A DNA stretch of 64,000 nucleotides from Heliocidaris erythrogramma. Lineage: Eukaryota; Echinodermata; Echinoidea; Camarodonta; Echinometridae. Shown here piece by piece: positions 38,175-48,344 of the stretch (positions are counted from its first letter, which is position 1; every line of letters starts with the position of its first letter). The notes beneath the pieces were generated by a model. It saw only the letters and a program-made list of their open reading frames with translations, had not been told where the DNA came from and searched no databases. Location: assembly GCA_025617745.1 (NCBI GenBank), contig CM046864.1, positions 2,751,624-2,815,623 on the forward strand. Reading direction: 5' to 3'. The position numbers and the translations under genes are program-made.

Positions 38175-38374
38175 TTCAGGACATTTTAAGCATTTCAAAA
38201 TTTTCCGTCCGTGCGCGTCCGCACGCGCGTTATGCGCGCGCGCAGCGCGTACAGAACGCAAAAACGCAGTTTTTTTCGCATGGTTTGCCTTCTTCACAAT
38301 TTTCAACTATTTACAGTCATTCTCGACCTTCCATAATGCCACACTCGCGCGTCAAACTTTCAAATTCGTGCGCG
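38175..38374 (+). repeat. GC-alternating direct repeat, right copy
   Basis: Second copy of the 35279-35480 repeat, on the other side of the ATC tract. Confidence 0.8.
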
Positions 38375-38440
38375 TGATTATCATCATCACTGTCATGATT
38401 ATATGTGTCCCAACGGGTCGGAATCAGGCGGAAGTCGCAA

Positions 38441-40630
38441 TCGGTCCTTGTCTAGAAACAAGGGTTTTAATGAAAATGTCATTTTGTACCATTTTTTTTT
38501 TTTACATATTCCGAAGCTTTGATTATTCCTCTACCACGTCCCGAAATTTAAAGCCAAAATACCATGTCTAAGTACCTCAAAATAATGTTTTAAATCACCT
38601 CTTCCAAATCGCATCGACGGGAGTTTCATCTTCGCAAAAACGACAGATCCTCAGCAGAGAGCTTTGCGCACGTCTCTTTTGTTACTAGGGCCCTGAGTGA
38701 CGTGACATAATGGCAGTTCGCCGGCTTTCATCCTGTGATTGGTCGGCGCTCTAATTGCCTAATGCATATTTATTTTTCTTAAAAGCTCGTGTTGCTGCCA
38801 AACGTGATCTCGGCTCGCCATCTTTGAGCGCTGTGATTGGTTACTCATGATTATTGTTATGCATATGCATATACCTGCTGGGCGGCCATGGCTTCGGGGG
38901 CGAGTGCTGGTATACGCATAAAAAGCGCACAGAGAATGTGTGATGACGTCAATTCACTTTCGAACGATATTTTTTTTAATATTTTTTTCTTTCTTTACGT
39001 CTTTATTTAAAATTTTCTTTCTTCCTTTATTTCTTTCTTTTCTGCAAGGGCGAACATTTTAGTCGGGAAATAACATTACTGAGATGGAGGCGGCTTCAGT
39101 CCAGCTTTTTAAAAACTTTTGGTGTTACACATACGCCGAGCCGCCTCCGGAGGCAGCCTCAGTCCACTTTCGGGTTCTTTAATTTTCTCTCTGGAGAATG
39201 TAAAAAAATAAAAATAAACCTGCGAGGCAATACGTCACAATAACCCCCACCCCCGGCCCCCCCCCCCTCCCCCGCCCAATCCTAATCGTGGCGGTGATCT
39301 ATTAACGCGTTTCAAGTTTTCAAATACAGTTTAAAGGATCATTATGGTCTATAGACAGGCCAGTAACTAGGGGAGGGGGCTGAATCCCCTGTTTTCAAGC
39401 AAAAAAAAGGGGGGATAATTCAGAGCTACCCCACTACCCCAGTTGATGATCAACTTGAACACTGTAGGAAAATTAGAAGACAAATTCTAAAGGGACACCA
39501 AATACCATGCACAGAATAAATAGTGATTGTTTAGTTTGGAATAATCATACCAACTGACTATTAAAGGAACATGGAGGTCACATGTAGGGGAGAAAGTAAG
39601 GAGATGAGAAAGTAATAGAATTGTCACTCCATTGAGTTTGTTCCTGCAACTTCATACTATCGCACTGAAATCAGATGGCATTTTGAGCAAATCTTGTAGG
39701 CTTGTGTTATTTGTTCACAAAATCACACTTCTCACACGGAAAATAGTGCGAAGGTCCACTTTTTAAAATTCTTACCCCTGCCCCCCCCCCCCCCCTTAAA
39801 AAAAGTCTTATAGTTATGGGCCTGATAGAGACTGTATGTTGGCATAGTAACCAGCTCCGTCGCACTGGGTACACCCTCGATCAAAGAGACTTAACATTCG
39901 CAAGCATGCCATCTAAATTCATTGTAACCACGTTTCTTTGTTTATGTATGAATAAGCTGGGATTTTTTTGACAATGCAGAACAATACACTGTCCGAGACG
40001 ATCGTTCAACGTGTAAGTTTTTTGTTACTAGGCCACCGGCGCACTGTTTGAACCTCCGCCCTATTGACCCATGAAGAGGAAGGCGCTGGCTTTCTAACAG
40101 ATCCCCATACAAAGGCGCCCATTGTTCTATGTATTGATCCGTGGGTGACTGTATGCTGGCATCAACACCTATTTGCACCACTGAATAGTTAAATCCTCAA
40201 TAACATAAAACTAGAATTTTACATCCACATGCAACACATAGCCACAATTATTTATTTTTTAAAATCATTTATGTGTGAAAAGTGCATGAACAATTGCAGG
40301 GCTAGGGAAATAAATTTATCGCATGAATATTCAACGTTAACAATTTTATCCCGTCTGAGCATTTTAATGTTGAAACGACCGAACATACACAAGTACACAC
40401 AATAATAAAATAAATAAAAAAATAAATAGAACTCTAAAAAATAGATAAAATAATTCCATTATATTTTACATGACGAACACCTTTTATTCAATCTGAAAAT
40501 ACTCGGACGAGAATTAGTTTTTACCTTTTTATGTAGAAAAATAATTTGAAATCTGTTGTTTTAACGGATTATGCTGCACATAATTCACATTCCCTTTATT
40601 TTTTTCTTAACTAGACTTTCAGCAAGTGTA
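38441..40630. other. Interior of the TIR element, left part
   Basis: No convincing coding sequence. Two GATTGGT (inverted CCAAT) motifs near 38738 and 38828, poly-C tracts near 39258-39270 and 39781-39795. Confidence 0.45.
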
Positions 40631-40944
40631 CAGGGCCGGCGGAACGTTTTTCAGGTTGGTGGGGGGGGGGGGGGGGAATTGGCGACAATACTGGTTAAAA
40701 AGTTTAGAAAAAATACCTTTTTAATCGGCATTGTCGATATTTCAGGCTTATTCTTTTTTTAACTTGCATAAAAAAAGTAACCACGGCAACCACAATAGCA
40801 ACCATTTATAATACATTCCGTTAGCAAAACTTACGCCCCCTGCAAATATTGGGGCGGCCATTTTTTGTTTTTACGCAGTTTCCTATGTCCGATCCAAAAA
40901 TATTGGGGGGGGGGGTCCTGGCCCCACCGGTTCCGCCGGCCCTG
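40631..40944. mobile_element. 314-bp MITE with CAGGGCCGGCGGAAC termini
   Basis: Left end CAGGGCCGGCGGAACG and right end GGTTCCGCCGGCCCTG are inverted copies; GTGTA flanks both sides (40626-40630, 40945-40949), consistent with a target duplication. A G(16) tract lies at 40661-40676. No coding capacity; superfamily (hAT or PIF-like) undecided. Confidence 0.75.
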
Positions 40945-41901
40945 GTGTACATTATAACTTCAAGGTCATGAGGTTGCGTTTCGGTTTTGATTGATAGAGG
41001 TAAACATTTGTAAATCTGTAATCATTTCAGGGCATAGACAACATTCCAATATGTTAACAATTATTAAGATTAATTTGGGGTTAGTTGTCATTGTCACTGA
41101 TTGCTCGCTCCATTTTGTCTTGTGATTTCAAGCTTATGATGTCTCTGCGGAGATGTACTAGTGAAGTTAGTCATGTCTATGTTTCTGGATATCACTTTAC
41201 AAATAAAATTGGGCTGGTGAGGATCAAGCCGATGAATAAGCCTGGATCATCAAGGATAAGCAGGAAATACGAAATAAATAAACATCACAGCGTGCATGAT
41301 CTCACAAACAATTAGAACGGCGCTTATGGGTTGAAAATAAAATTAACTTAAGTCGGGGGGGGGGGGTGGGGGTCGTCGGAATTCTTGGGGAGCTAGATAA
41401 TTTTGGTTGACACCAAAACTTTTGAAAAGCCCTGGGGAAACTTATTGTAGCTGATATTTTTAGGGCTCAGTCAGTCTGGTGTACAGTCGAAAGACTTATG
41501 CATGAGGCAGTGTTGGTTACAACAAAGTGAGGTAGTGACTTTACCATGCAAGTATACAGAGCATTGCATAAGGTCAATTGATCATAAAACTCATAACGCT
41601 TGTTGCTTGGTAAATCGGCCTATGGTGTAAAATTCCCCATGAAAACTGATGATTATCTGAAACGCGGGCAAGGGAGAATTTGATTATTAAAAATCGGAAA
41701 TCAGGGGCGCCGGATTTTTCAGAGAACAAAACTGTTTGCTATTCTGTATCTTTTGGGGGAATTGAACGATAGAGATAACGACAGAAAGGTCGGACTAAGA
41801 GAGAGGGGGAGAGAGAGAGAGAGCGCGAAAGGGATGTTGTCTTTATAATACTACTAATAATAACAATAATGATGATAGTAATAATAATATTAATGATAAT
41901 T
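40945..41901. other. Interior of the TIR element, unassigned
   Basis: G-rich tract near 41356-41373 and a GA microsatellite near 41797-41825. No gene recognised. Confidence 0.45.
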
Positions 41902-42225
41902 AAAAAATCTTTTTAGGTCCAAATTTAAACGGGCATTTCTAAGTGCACTTTTTTCTGTGTAGAAATTAAGACTGGCTACCAAAATCAAAAAGTCCTGCTA
42001 ATATAAAAATCGTTCTTACTTAACCCCAAGTAATTCAAAATGATGATAATGACAACAACAACAATATAGTAATGATAATACTAAAAAAATCTTTTAGGCC
42101 CTAATTTAAACGGGCATTTCCAAGCGCACTGTTTTCTGTGTAGAAATTATGACTGGCTACCAAAATAAAAAGGCCTGCTAATCGTTCTAACTTAACCTCA
42201 AGTATTAATTCAAAATAACCTTACA
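41902..42225 (+). repeat. Two tandem copies of a ~180-bp sequence
   Basis: 41902-42050 and 42083-42225 share AAATTTAAACGGGCATTT, TTTTCTGTGTAGAAATTA and GACTGGCTACCAAAAT in the same order, about 85-90% alike by eye. Confidence 0.75.
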
Positions 42226-43212
42226 AAGTGACGATGCAATTGGTAATACCTAGCATGTGATACCTAGCAGTAAAATTATTGAATCTTGCTAGTGGTTTGA
42301 TGGAAGGAAAGTTATTGTGATAAAAAATAACTTAGAATTTCGAGACTGTCTTGGTATTCAGTGCTCTCTTTTTTCTCCTTTTTCATAATCTATTTAAATT
42401 GTCAAAGATTCCAAATAAAATTGCCCCAAGAAATTAATAAATAAATGAATGAATTGATAAATTGATTAATGATATAAATGAATCATTGCATGGGGTCTTG
42501 TCCTTGTTAGCATAATTTATATCTGGCAAGAGATATTTTGCTTTTTGAAAATATGAGGCAAGGAGAAAAAAAGGTGATCTAAAACCCGGGATTGGGCGAT
42601 TGTGTTTGTAGAGGTCTCAATGGAGCGGGGCTGGGCCACGTGAAAAGAATTTCAATAATAAAATGCTTCAGGTTCAGTGTTATCTTCGTAAAAGCTAAAA
42701 AAGCGGAGAAAGGGCCATCAATACCGCCGTTCAATACCCCTTTACCTCCCCGTGATCCGCCTATAGCACAAAAGCATAGCTTTCAGTATTCTGATAAGCA
42801 TGCCTTCACAAACGGAGACCGAATTCTAAGCGAAATTCGCGTCATGCGGGTGACAATTCACGGCCACGCTGGCTGGTGTATGCTCATTGTTACCTAACGT
42901 ATTTTACATACAATTTGCATAATGACGGGTTTTTGCACGCGGCACGCGACCTTGGCATGTGGTCGAGTTCAAGGGAGACGTTGCTAGGGAAGTGCTCAGC
43001 GGACCATAACGAGCTACGGGCAGCTTGTTTTCGTTTCGCACCGAAACTTTGAGCACCGTTTTCTCCGTTTTTTAAATTCCTTGGCGGAGCGTTTTCATGT
43101 TTTAAATCACTTTTTACAATGACTTCTGTTTTAGTAATATATCCATGTTATACATCATTTTAAAGGTTATTAACCAGAGAATCTCGAACATATGAAAACT
43201 GACATTTGCAAT
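42226..43212. other. Interior of the TIR element, right part
   Basis: No recognisable gene. A 101-codon plus-strand frame at 42592-42897 has no family resemblance and is not claimed. Confidence 0.45.
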
Positions 43213-43254
43213 TTTGCGACTTCCGCCTGAAACCGTCGCGTTTGGTCACATATT

Positions 43255-43545
43255 ATGATCAAAGGGGACTCATCATGATTATCATCAACATCATTACCAT
43301 CATCACTGTAATGATGATATTCATGATGATGATTATGATGATTATCATCAACATCATTATCATCATCACTGTCATGATGATATAATGATGATGATGGTGA
43401 TGATATATCATTACCGTCATGATCATCATTGCTATTATTATCATATCAGCACCATCATTATATCATCTTCATCATGATAGTCATCACCATTATCATCACC
43501 ATCTTACCATCATTGTTGTCGACCCTATCACGATTACTATCTTGC
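43255..43545. repeat. ATC microsatellite, right part
   Basis: Continuation of the 36056-38174 repeat on the other side of the nested element. Confidence 0.85.
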
Positions 43546-43655
43546 CCAGTCATCATATCTTACAAAACAATTTACTAGTTCAAGACAGACCACCTAATTC
43601 GTCTTGAGTGACGAATTAAATTTCTAGTTATTATTATTATTATTATTAATTTACC

Positions 43656-43754
43656 GTCACTGCAAGTCGCTCCGCTGTATCCAGAAGTGCAATTACAGCT
43701 TACATTCATAACGTTACAGGTACCGCCATTTACACATGTGATGCTTCCACAGAT
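43656..43754 (-). pseudogene. EGF-like exon relic 1
   Basis: Minus-strand translation gives an EGF-like domain: CGSITC, VNGGTC, NVMNVSC, NC, then SGYSGATC, i.e. six cysteines with the usual Gly spacing. It ends in G|GTAAAT, a phase-1 donor matching the HYR exons' acceptor phase. The acceptor AG is mutated to AT (relic 2 retains CAACAG), so it is probably not spliced. It lies 5' of the HYR array on the same strand, just beyond the composite insertion. Confidence 0.72.
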
Positions 43755-44115
43755 TTATGTTGAACGTTGAGTAGAACAAACAAAAAGATTTTTAAAACTC
43801 TTGAAAAAAACTAGATTGATAGAAAGATGAGAATACGAAGTTATTCTTAAAGTTATTGAAAAGTATATTGCTAAGGTTATACTAAACCGAACATTAATTT
43901 GATAAATTGGCATATAATTATGTCTGTGTATTCTTGTATGTTTGTGTGTGTGTAGGAAGAAGGAGTGTGGATGTGAGGCTTGAAGTAGGTTTAAGGATTA
44001 TGATTGTTAAAATCAATTATTGATAGTTGACGGAGTACATGCAATAACTGCTTGATAGGCACTTTCATCAAATTCAAGACCTGAACCTGAAATTATTTAT
44101 TCAATAACTATAAAG
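43755..44115. repeat. Segmental duplicate of 61880-62250
   Basis: Co-linear with 61880-62250 over about 360 bp, with a few small indels; intron sequence of the old EGF gene by position. No coding. Confidence 0.8.
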
Positions 44116-44847
44116 AAAAAGAACACAGAACATTGACGAGGTATCGTTGATAATTGCTTAATTTCAGGACGCATTAGTTTATTTCAGTTGAGTCGTCGGT
44201 TTTAATGCTCTGCCTGGTTCCTCGCTTCGTATCGAGCCTACCATAGGATCTACGTGTACACTTTCGCTGAAGGTACCGAGTGACCTCTATGTAGACTACA
44301 CGAACAGTGTAATTACTGTCATTGTTTCTTTCATTGCAACTGAAAAAGCATTAACTAGTGACCCAAGTGATGGTCAAGCGGAAAACAGTCCGTGGCCGCA
44401 GTAGGCCGGCGAAAGCGGGGACCGATTCTGACTCTGCTCGGAAAGCTGCGAGCAGAGTAATAACGAAAACCAGATCTAACGTTATGGAGACGGCAGCAGC
44501 AGAGGTGGTAAGGCGGCGGCCGGGATCGACGGGGGAGAGACCCACCAGCAGCAAGGCCAACAGATGCTCTTGGGGCCGGGACAGCTAGAAATAAGTCCTA
44601 CACCACAGCCACAACCGAGCCAGCAGCAGTTGCCCTCCACACAGTCAGGTGAAGTAGTTAGTGCAACTAGATGTAGATCTAACATTTGTATAGGTATTAA
44701 TGGGCTGTTCCTGACACATTTTGCAGGGTAGACCTCTATCTCAAAATCTTTTCTTTGTTTACCATGGTTTGGTTTGTCATCCTACAGAGTAGTGGCAAGA
44801 AAATACCAGTCTGGAAAGCAAAACGCACCAATTGTGGAAAATACATA
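44116..44847 (+). other. Unassigned; weak candidate exon at about 44388-44648
   Basis: A frame from ATG 44370 is rich in Arg/Lys/Ser, and a second frame (about 44480-44648) is Gln/Pro-rich (QQQGQQM, PTPQPQPSQQQ) ending at CAG|GTGAAG, a usable donor. This could be the 5' exon of a host gene or a retroelement ORF1 scrap. No family recognised; base composition is more GC-rich than the surroundings. Confidence 0.2.
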
Positions 44848-45506
44848 TGTGACCCGAGGCCTCAAAACCTACAATAAGTCGCCAAAATTGTATTTTTTGT
44901 TTTATACATTTTCTGAAAGTAGAGATTCTCAGGTTTCCAATTGTATATCACTTGTCTAGTTTACTCAATGATAACGCCTTTAAATGTCACATTTAGAATC
45001 AGTATGTAACCAGCAATCAATAACTCCTATTCAGAGAAAATGGCCATTTAAGTTTGGAACAAAAGAGTGCTAAACCTTTGCTCTGTGTGCGCACAAGTAA
45101 AACTGGGTATTCAAATGGCCATAGCAACCGGTATGAAGGGATTATCAGATTAGGCTGAATTTTGGCAGGCTGCTCCAGGAGGACCTATTCATTACTCACT
45201 CCAAAAATCAATTTAATACCTTTAGAGGTAAGTAGTAATTTGGCATTGAATGAAAGTATTACAAAAGCTCTCCAAACATTCATTAGTTCGACGTGTGAAA
45301 AAAAGGAGTCATTTTAAAATGCCCCAAAATTATATTTCTAAGTCGAATTACGACTCACAAACTTGAGACATGATAGAATGATAATGAAACTACCCATTTC
45401 TATCAAAAACAGAAAATCGACTGATCCAAGCAAATTTACTATTTTGGGCTGTTTGCTACGTTGTGGTCCGTGCGACTTATTGTAGGTTTTGAGGCGGCGG
45501 GTCACA
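44848..45506. mobile_element. 659-bp TIR MITE
   Basis: Inverted ends of about 36 bp: TGTGACCCGAGGCCTCAAAA at the left, TGTGACCCGCCGCCTCAAAA as the reverse complement of the right, both continuing with CCTACAATAAGTCGC. TA flanks both sides (44846-44847, 45507-45508). No ORF. Ends resemble those of the 4.85-kb element. Confidence 0.82.
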
Positions 45507-47001
45507 TATTTAAATGACCCTGAGGTAGAAAAGGGTAGGATGTATCATTCAGATATATATATCATTCAGATAGGTAAAATTTGAACCACTATTTTGTTAA
45601 GCTACCTACCTATATGAAATGTACCACAGACATTGTACTGTGGATCAATAGACCTGAAATGTATGTATATTCATAAATACCTGCACATGTAGTGCTGCAA
45701 TGATATTCCACGGTATTTATATTAGATTTCAGATCAAAACCTTGTTTGTTTCACAGGTAGGCTATATCAACAAAGAAATAAAAGGATTGGTCACTCCCCC
45801 CCCCCCCCCCCCCCCCCACCCGCCCATAGAAATAAACATAATTTACATTTTTAAAATTTATTTTTATTTATTTTCCACACTCCTTACAGACCTTACAGAT
45901 TCTGCACTATCAATCATTTTGACCGTAAGGGTTCTGATGCCCAAAATAGAGTGGAAATAGAAGGAAACCTATGGAAATGAGTCTATAATGCATACTAGCA
46001 AACATTAGTATATAGTGAAACTCAATAAAAAGGAAAATTTGTGTCAATAGTTCAATAATGTCTCCATTGTTAATTTTCTATTCTTTTAACATAATCAGAA
46101 TCTTTTAGAAGTAATTTTTTATGTATAAAAATAAAAGTACGAAAAGTGGATTGAAATTCCTTCTAAATTATGAAATTGGATATATATTATTATGGCAAAT
46201 GTCAAGCAATATTCAGGAATACAATGGCAAAATGGGAACAATTTTTACAAACTAAATATCTTTCAAAGCCCTAACAATTCATTTATTCACAATACATTTG
46301 AATAAGACTGACCTACCGCAGAATAGTTATGATTCATGGTTCCCGCCATTTATAATCATTTCCAAGTCGCATAAAAGTGAAAAAATTGTGTAAAGGGAGA
46401 ATTGGAACAATCAAAATAATAAAACATTGATTTAAATTTAGTGAAAATCCAAAAATATAAAAAGTACTGCATACAGACTCGAGTCCATGTATATGGGACT
46501 ACACAAACATGGAGAAAAAAATAGTGTAAATATTTTAACTATTTCTTGTCACATTCGGGAGTATTTCAAGAGCAATCCTTTTCAGGCGACATTCTTATGT
46601 TCATTTGACTGGGAATTAATTGAATGAGAAATCTCACCTCTTCCATCAACCATCAGCTCATGACCATTACCAGAAGTCAAACTTCTCTTTAATTGGTTCC
46701 TTTAAATGTGTTTTGCCAGGAACGGCTACATAGCAATGTGTGGGGAGAGTGATGCTATTAATGGGGGCAGGGGATAACCAAATAACTGGGACATGCTTGT
46801 TAGAATCAAATTAAATCTTAGTTTTGTTTGTACCTCTCAATATGAGACCAGTTTGTTTCAACTCATACATGCCAACCGTACAGTTTTATCTGAACCGTTC
46901 AGTTGTTGAAGTTTTTAGTCCCATAAAAAAATGTACGTTCAGATTTTTTGGAAATAGTATTAGGGTCTAATACCAATAAATTGAGTCCGGTAGAGTAAGT
47001 A
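45507..47001. other. Unassigned AT-rich intergenic or intronic sequence
   Basis: Contains a C(22) run at about 45796-45817. No gene, RNA or transposon terminus recognised. Confidence 0.5.
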
Positions 47002-47365
47002 ATCAATTCAATTCAATTCAATTCACTTTATTCACATCCATAAAAGCAACAAGGTATATACAACACATAAAACATTGCAACAATTGTATAAGTAAACAGA
47101 ACAGTTAAACAACACAAAAGATCAAAATGTAGTGGATGTAGGAGATCGGCAAAGGCCAAAGACCTGTCGAGGCCGATCCCCCTTGTCTACATTTTAAAAA
47201 CAAAACAATAATATGATAAGACAAAGTAAGGCAGAACAAATCAAAACAGATAAAGTAACATGACATTACATAGCGAGAAACAAGTAAACAATTAAAAAAA
47301 GAGAAGCAAAATAAAATACGGACTAAGTAAAACAAAACAAAACAAACAAACAAATCTGCATTTAA

Positions 47366-48328
47366 TTAATTAGATGTTGATGGAGAGTTGATAAGATATG
47401 ATTTATATTTATGTTTAAAGGATGATAATGATGGACAATCTTTAAATTCTTTTGGCAATTCATTCCAGATGGCAGGCCCTTTGTATGTAATAACTGTTCT
47501 AGAAAAACTATACCTATAATTTGGTATATAAAACGCATTTGAATTTCTTGTTGAATACTTATTTATACTACTATTTAGAATAAAAATATGATCAAAAATT
47601 TTCGGCAATATATGTTTTGAATAGCAAAACATAAAATTGGCAAGAAAATAACGGTGTAGATCAAATACATTTACAATTTTAAGCTTTTTGAATAATGGGT
47701 CTGTATGAGCAAGATAGGGTGATTTAGTAATGATTCTTATTGCACGTTTTTGTAGTAAAAATATTTTTTGTAGTAAAAAGGTTGCACTGCTTCCCCATAT
47801 TATATTACAATAGGTTAAGTATGGCAAGATCATGGTATTATACAAATTGGTAAGTATATCTAATGGCAGTGTGAATTTTAGTCTATTAATTATACCAATG
47901 ACACATGACATTCTGTATGATATTTCATTGATATGATCTTTCCATGTAAGTTTATTGTCAATCTTTATTCCAAGGAATTTCACTGAAGTTACTTTATTAA
48001 TTTCATTGTTATTTATATACAGATTAATCATTTCTTCATCAATGGACTTATTTCTTGTTTTGAAAATCATATAATTTGTTTTGCTAAGATTAATCAATAA
48101 CTTATTGACAATGAACCAAGAATTGACTTTGACTAATTCAGAATTGATTAAATGTCCTACGTTGGATGGATCATTACTGGCAAGAAAGAGGCTTGTATCG
48201 TCAGCAAATAAAATGAAAGACAAGATATCACTCGCGTTCGGCAGGTCATTTACATATAAAAGAAATAATAAAGGTCCCAATACCGACCCTTGCGGAACAC
48301 TAAGTGAAATGTCTGCATAAGAAGAATT
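47366..48328 (-). pseudogene. LINE ORF2, 3' part: RT palm and C-terminus
   Basis: Begins in frame with LSVPQGSVLGPLLFLLYVND; the catalytic box is FADDT (F-A-D-D in place of Y-A-D-D), followed by thumb motifs KTNYMIF and VKFLGIKIDNKLTW, and the tail GPAIWNELPKEFK. No stop inside. There is no start here; it is the continuation of the same ORF beyond the retrocopy. Confidence 0.88.
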
Positions 48329-48344
48329 AAAATTACCAATATTT

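Larger units (their letters stand above)
38404..43250. mobile_element. 4.85-kb TIR DNA transposon, non-autonomous, nested in the ATC tract
   Basis: Left terminus (38404-38440) starts TGTGTCCCAACGGGTCGG; the right terminus (43213-43250) is its inverted near-match, both ending inward in AGGCGGAAGTCGCAA. A TA dinucleotide flanks each side (38402-38403, 43251-43252) and ATC repeats lie outside both, showing the pre-insertion site. A TA duplication suggests the Tc1/mariner-type target preference, but no transposase ORF is present. The MITE at 44848-45506 has closely related ends. Confidence 0.72.
34866..43627. mobile_element. 8.76-kb composite insertion with a Helitron-like right end
   Basis: The flanks match a continuous sequence at 61502-62250, defining an insertion inside an (ATT)n tail. 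Left end: a perfect 10-bp palindrome AGGTGGTCTG/CAGACCACCT with a 4-base loop at 34865-34888. Right end: CAGACCACCT again, an 8-bp perfect hairpin at 43596-43617, then AAATTT and CTAG, followed by T. A hairpin just before CTRR and an A/T-rich target are Helitron hallmarks. The canonical 5' TC is not seen at the left junction and no Rep/helicase ORF is present, so this would be a non-autonomous or Helentron-like element. It also carries nested insertions. Confidence 0.6.

Noticed and set aside
39942-40181. A 79-codon minus-strand ORF
   Set aside because: No family resemblance and expected by chance in this length of sequence.
42592-42897. A 101-codon plus-strand ORF inside the TIR element
   Set aside because: No recognisable motif, and it lies in non-coding transposon interior.
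44848-45506. Kolobok or piggyBac element (TTAA target)
   Set aside because: TTAA occurs on the right side only; TA is the only duplication present on both sides.
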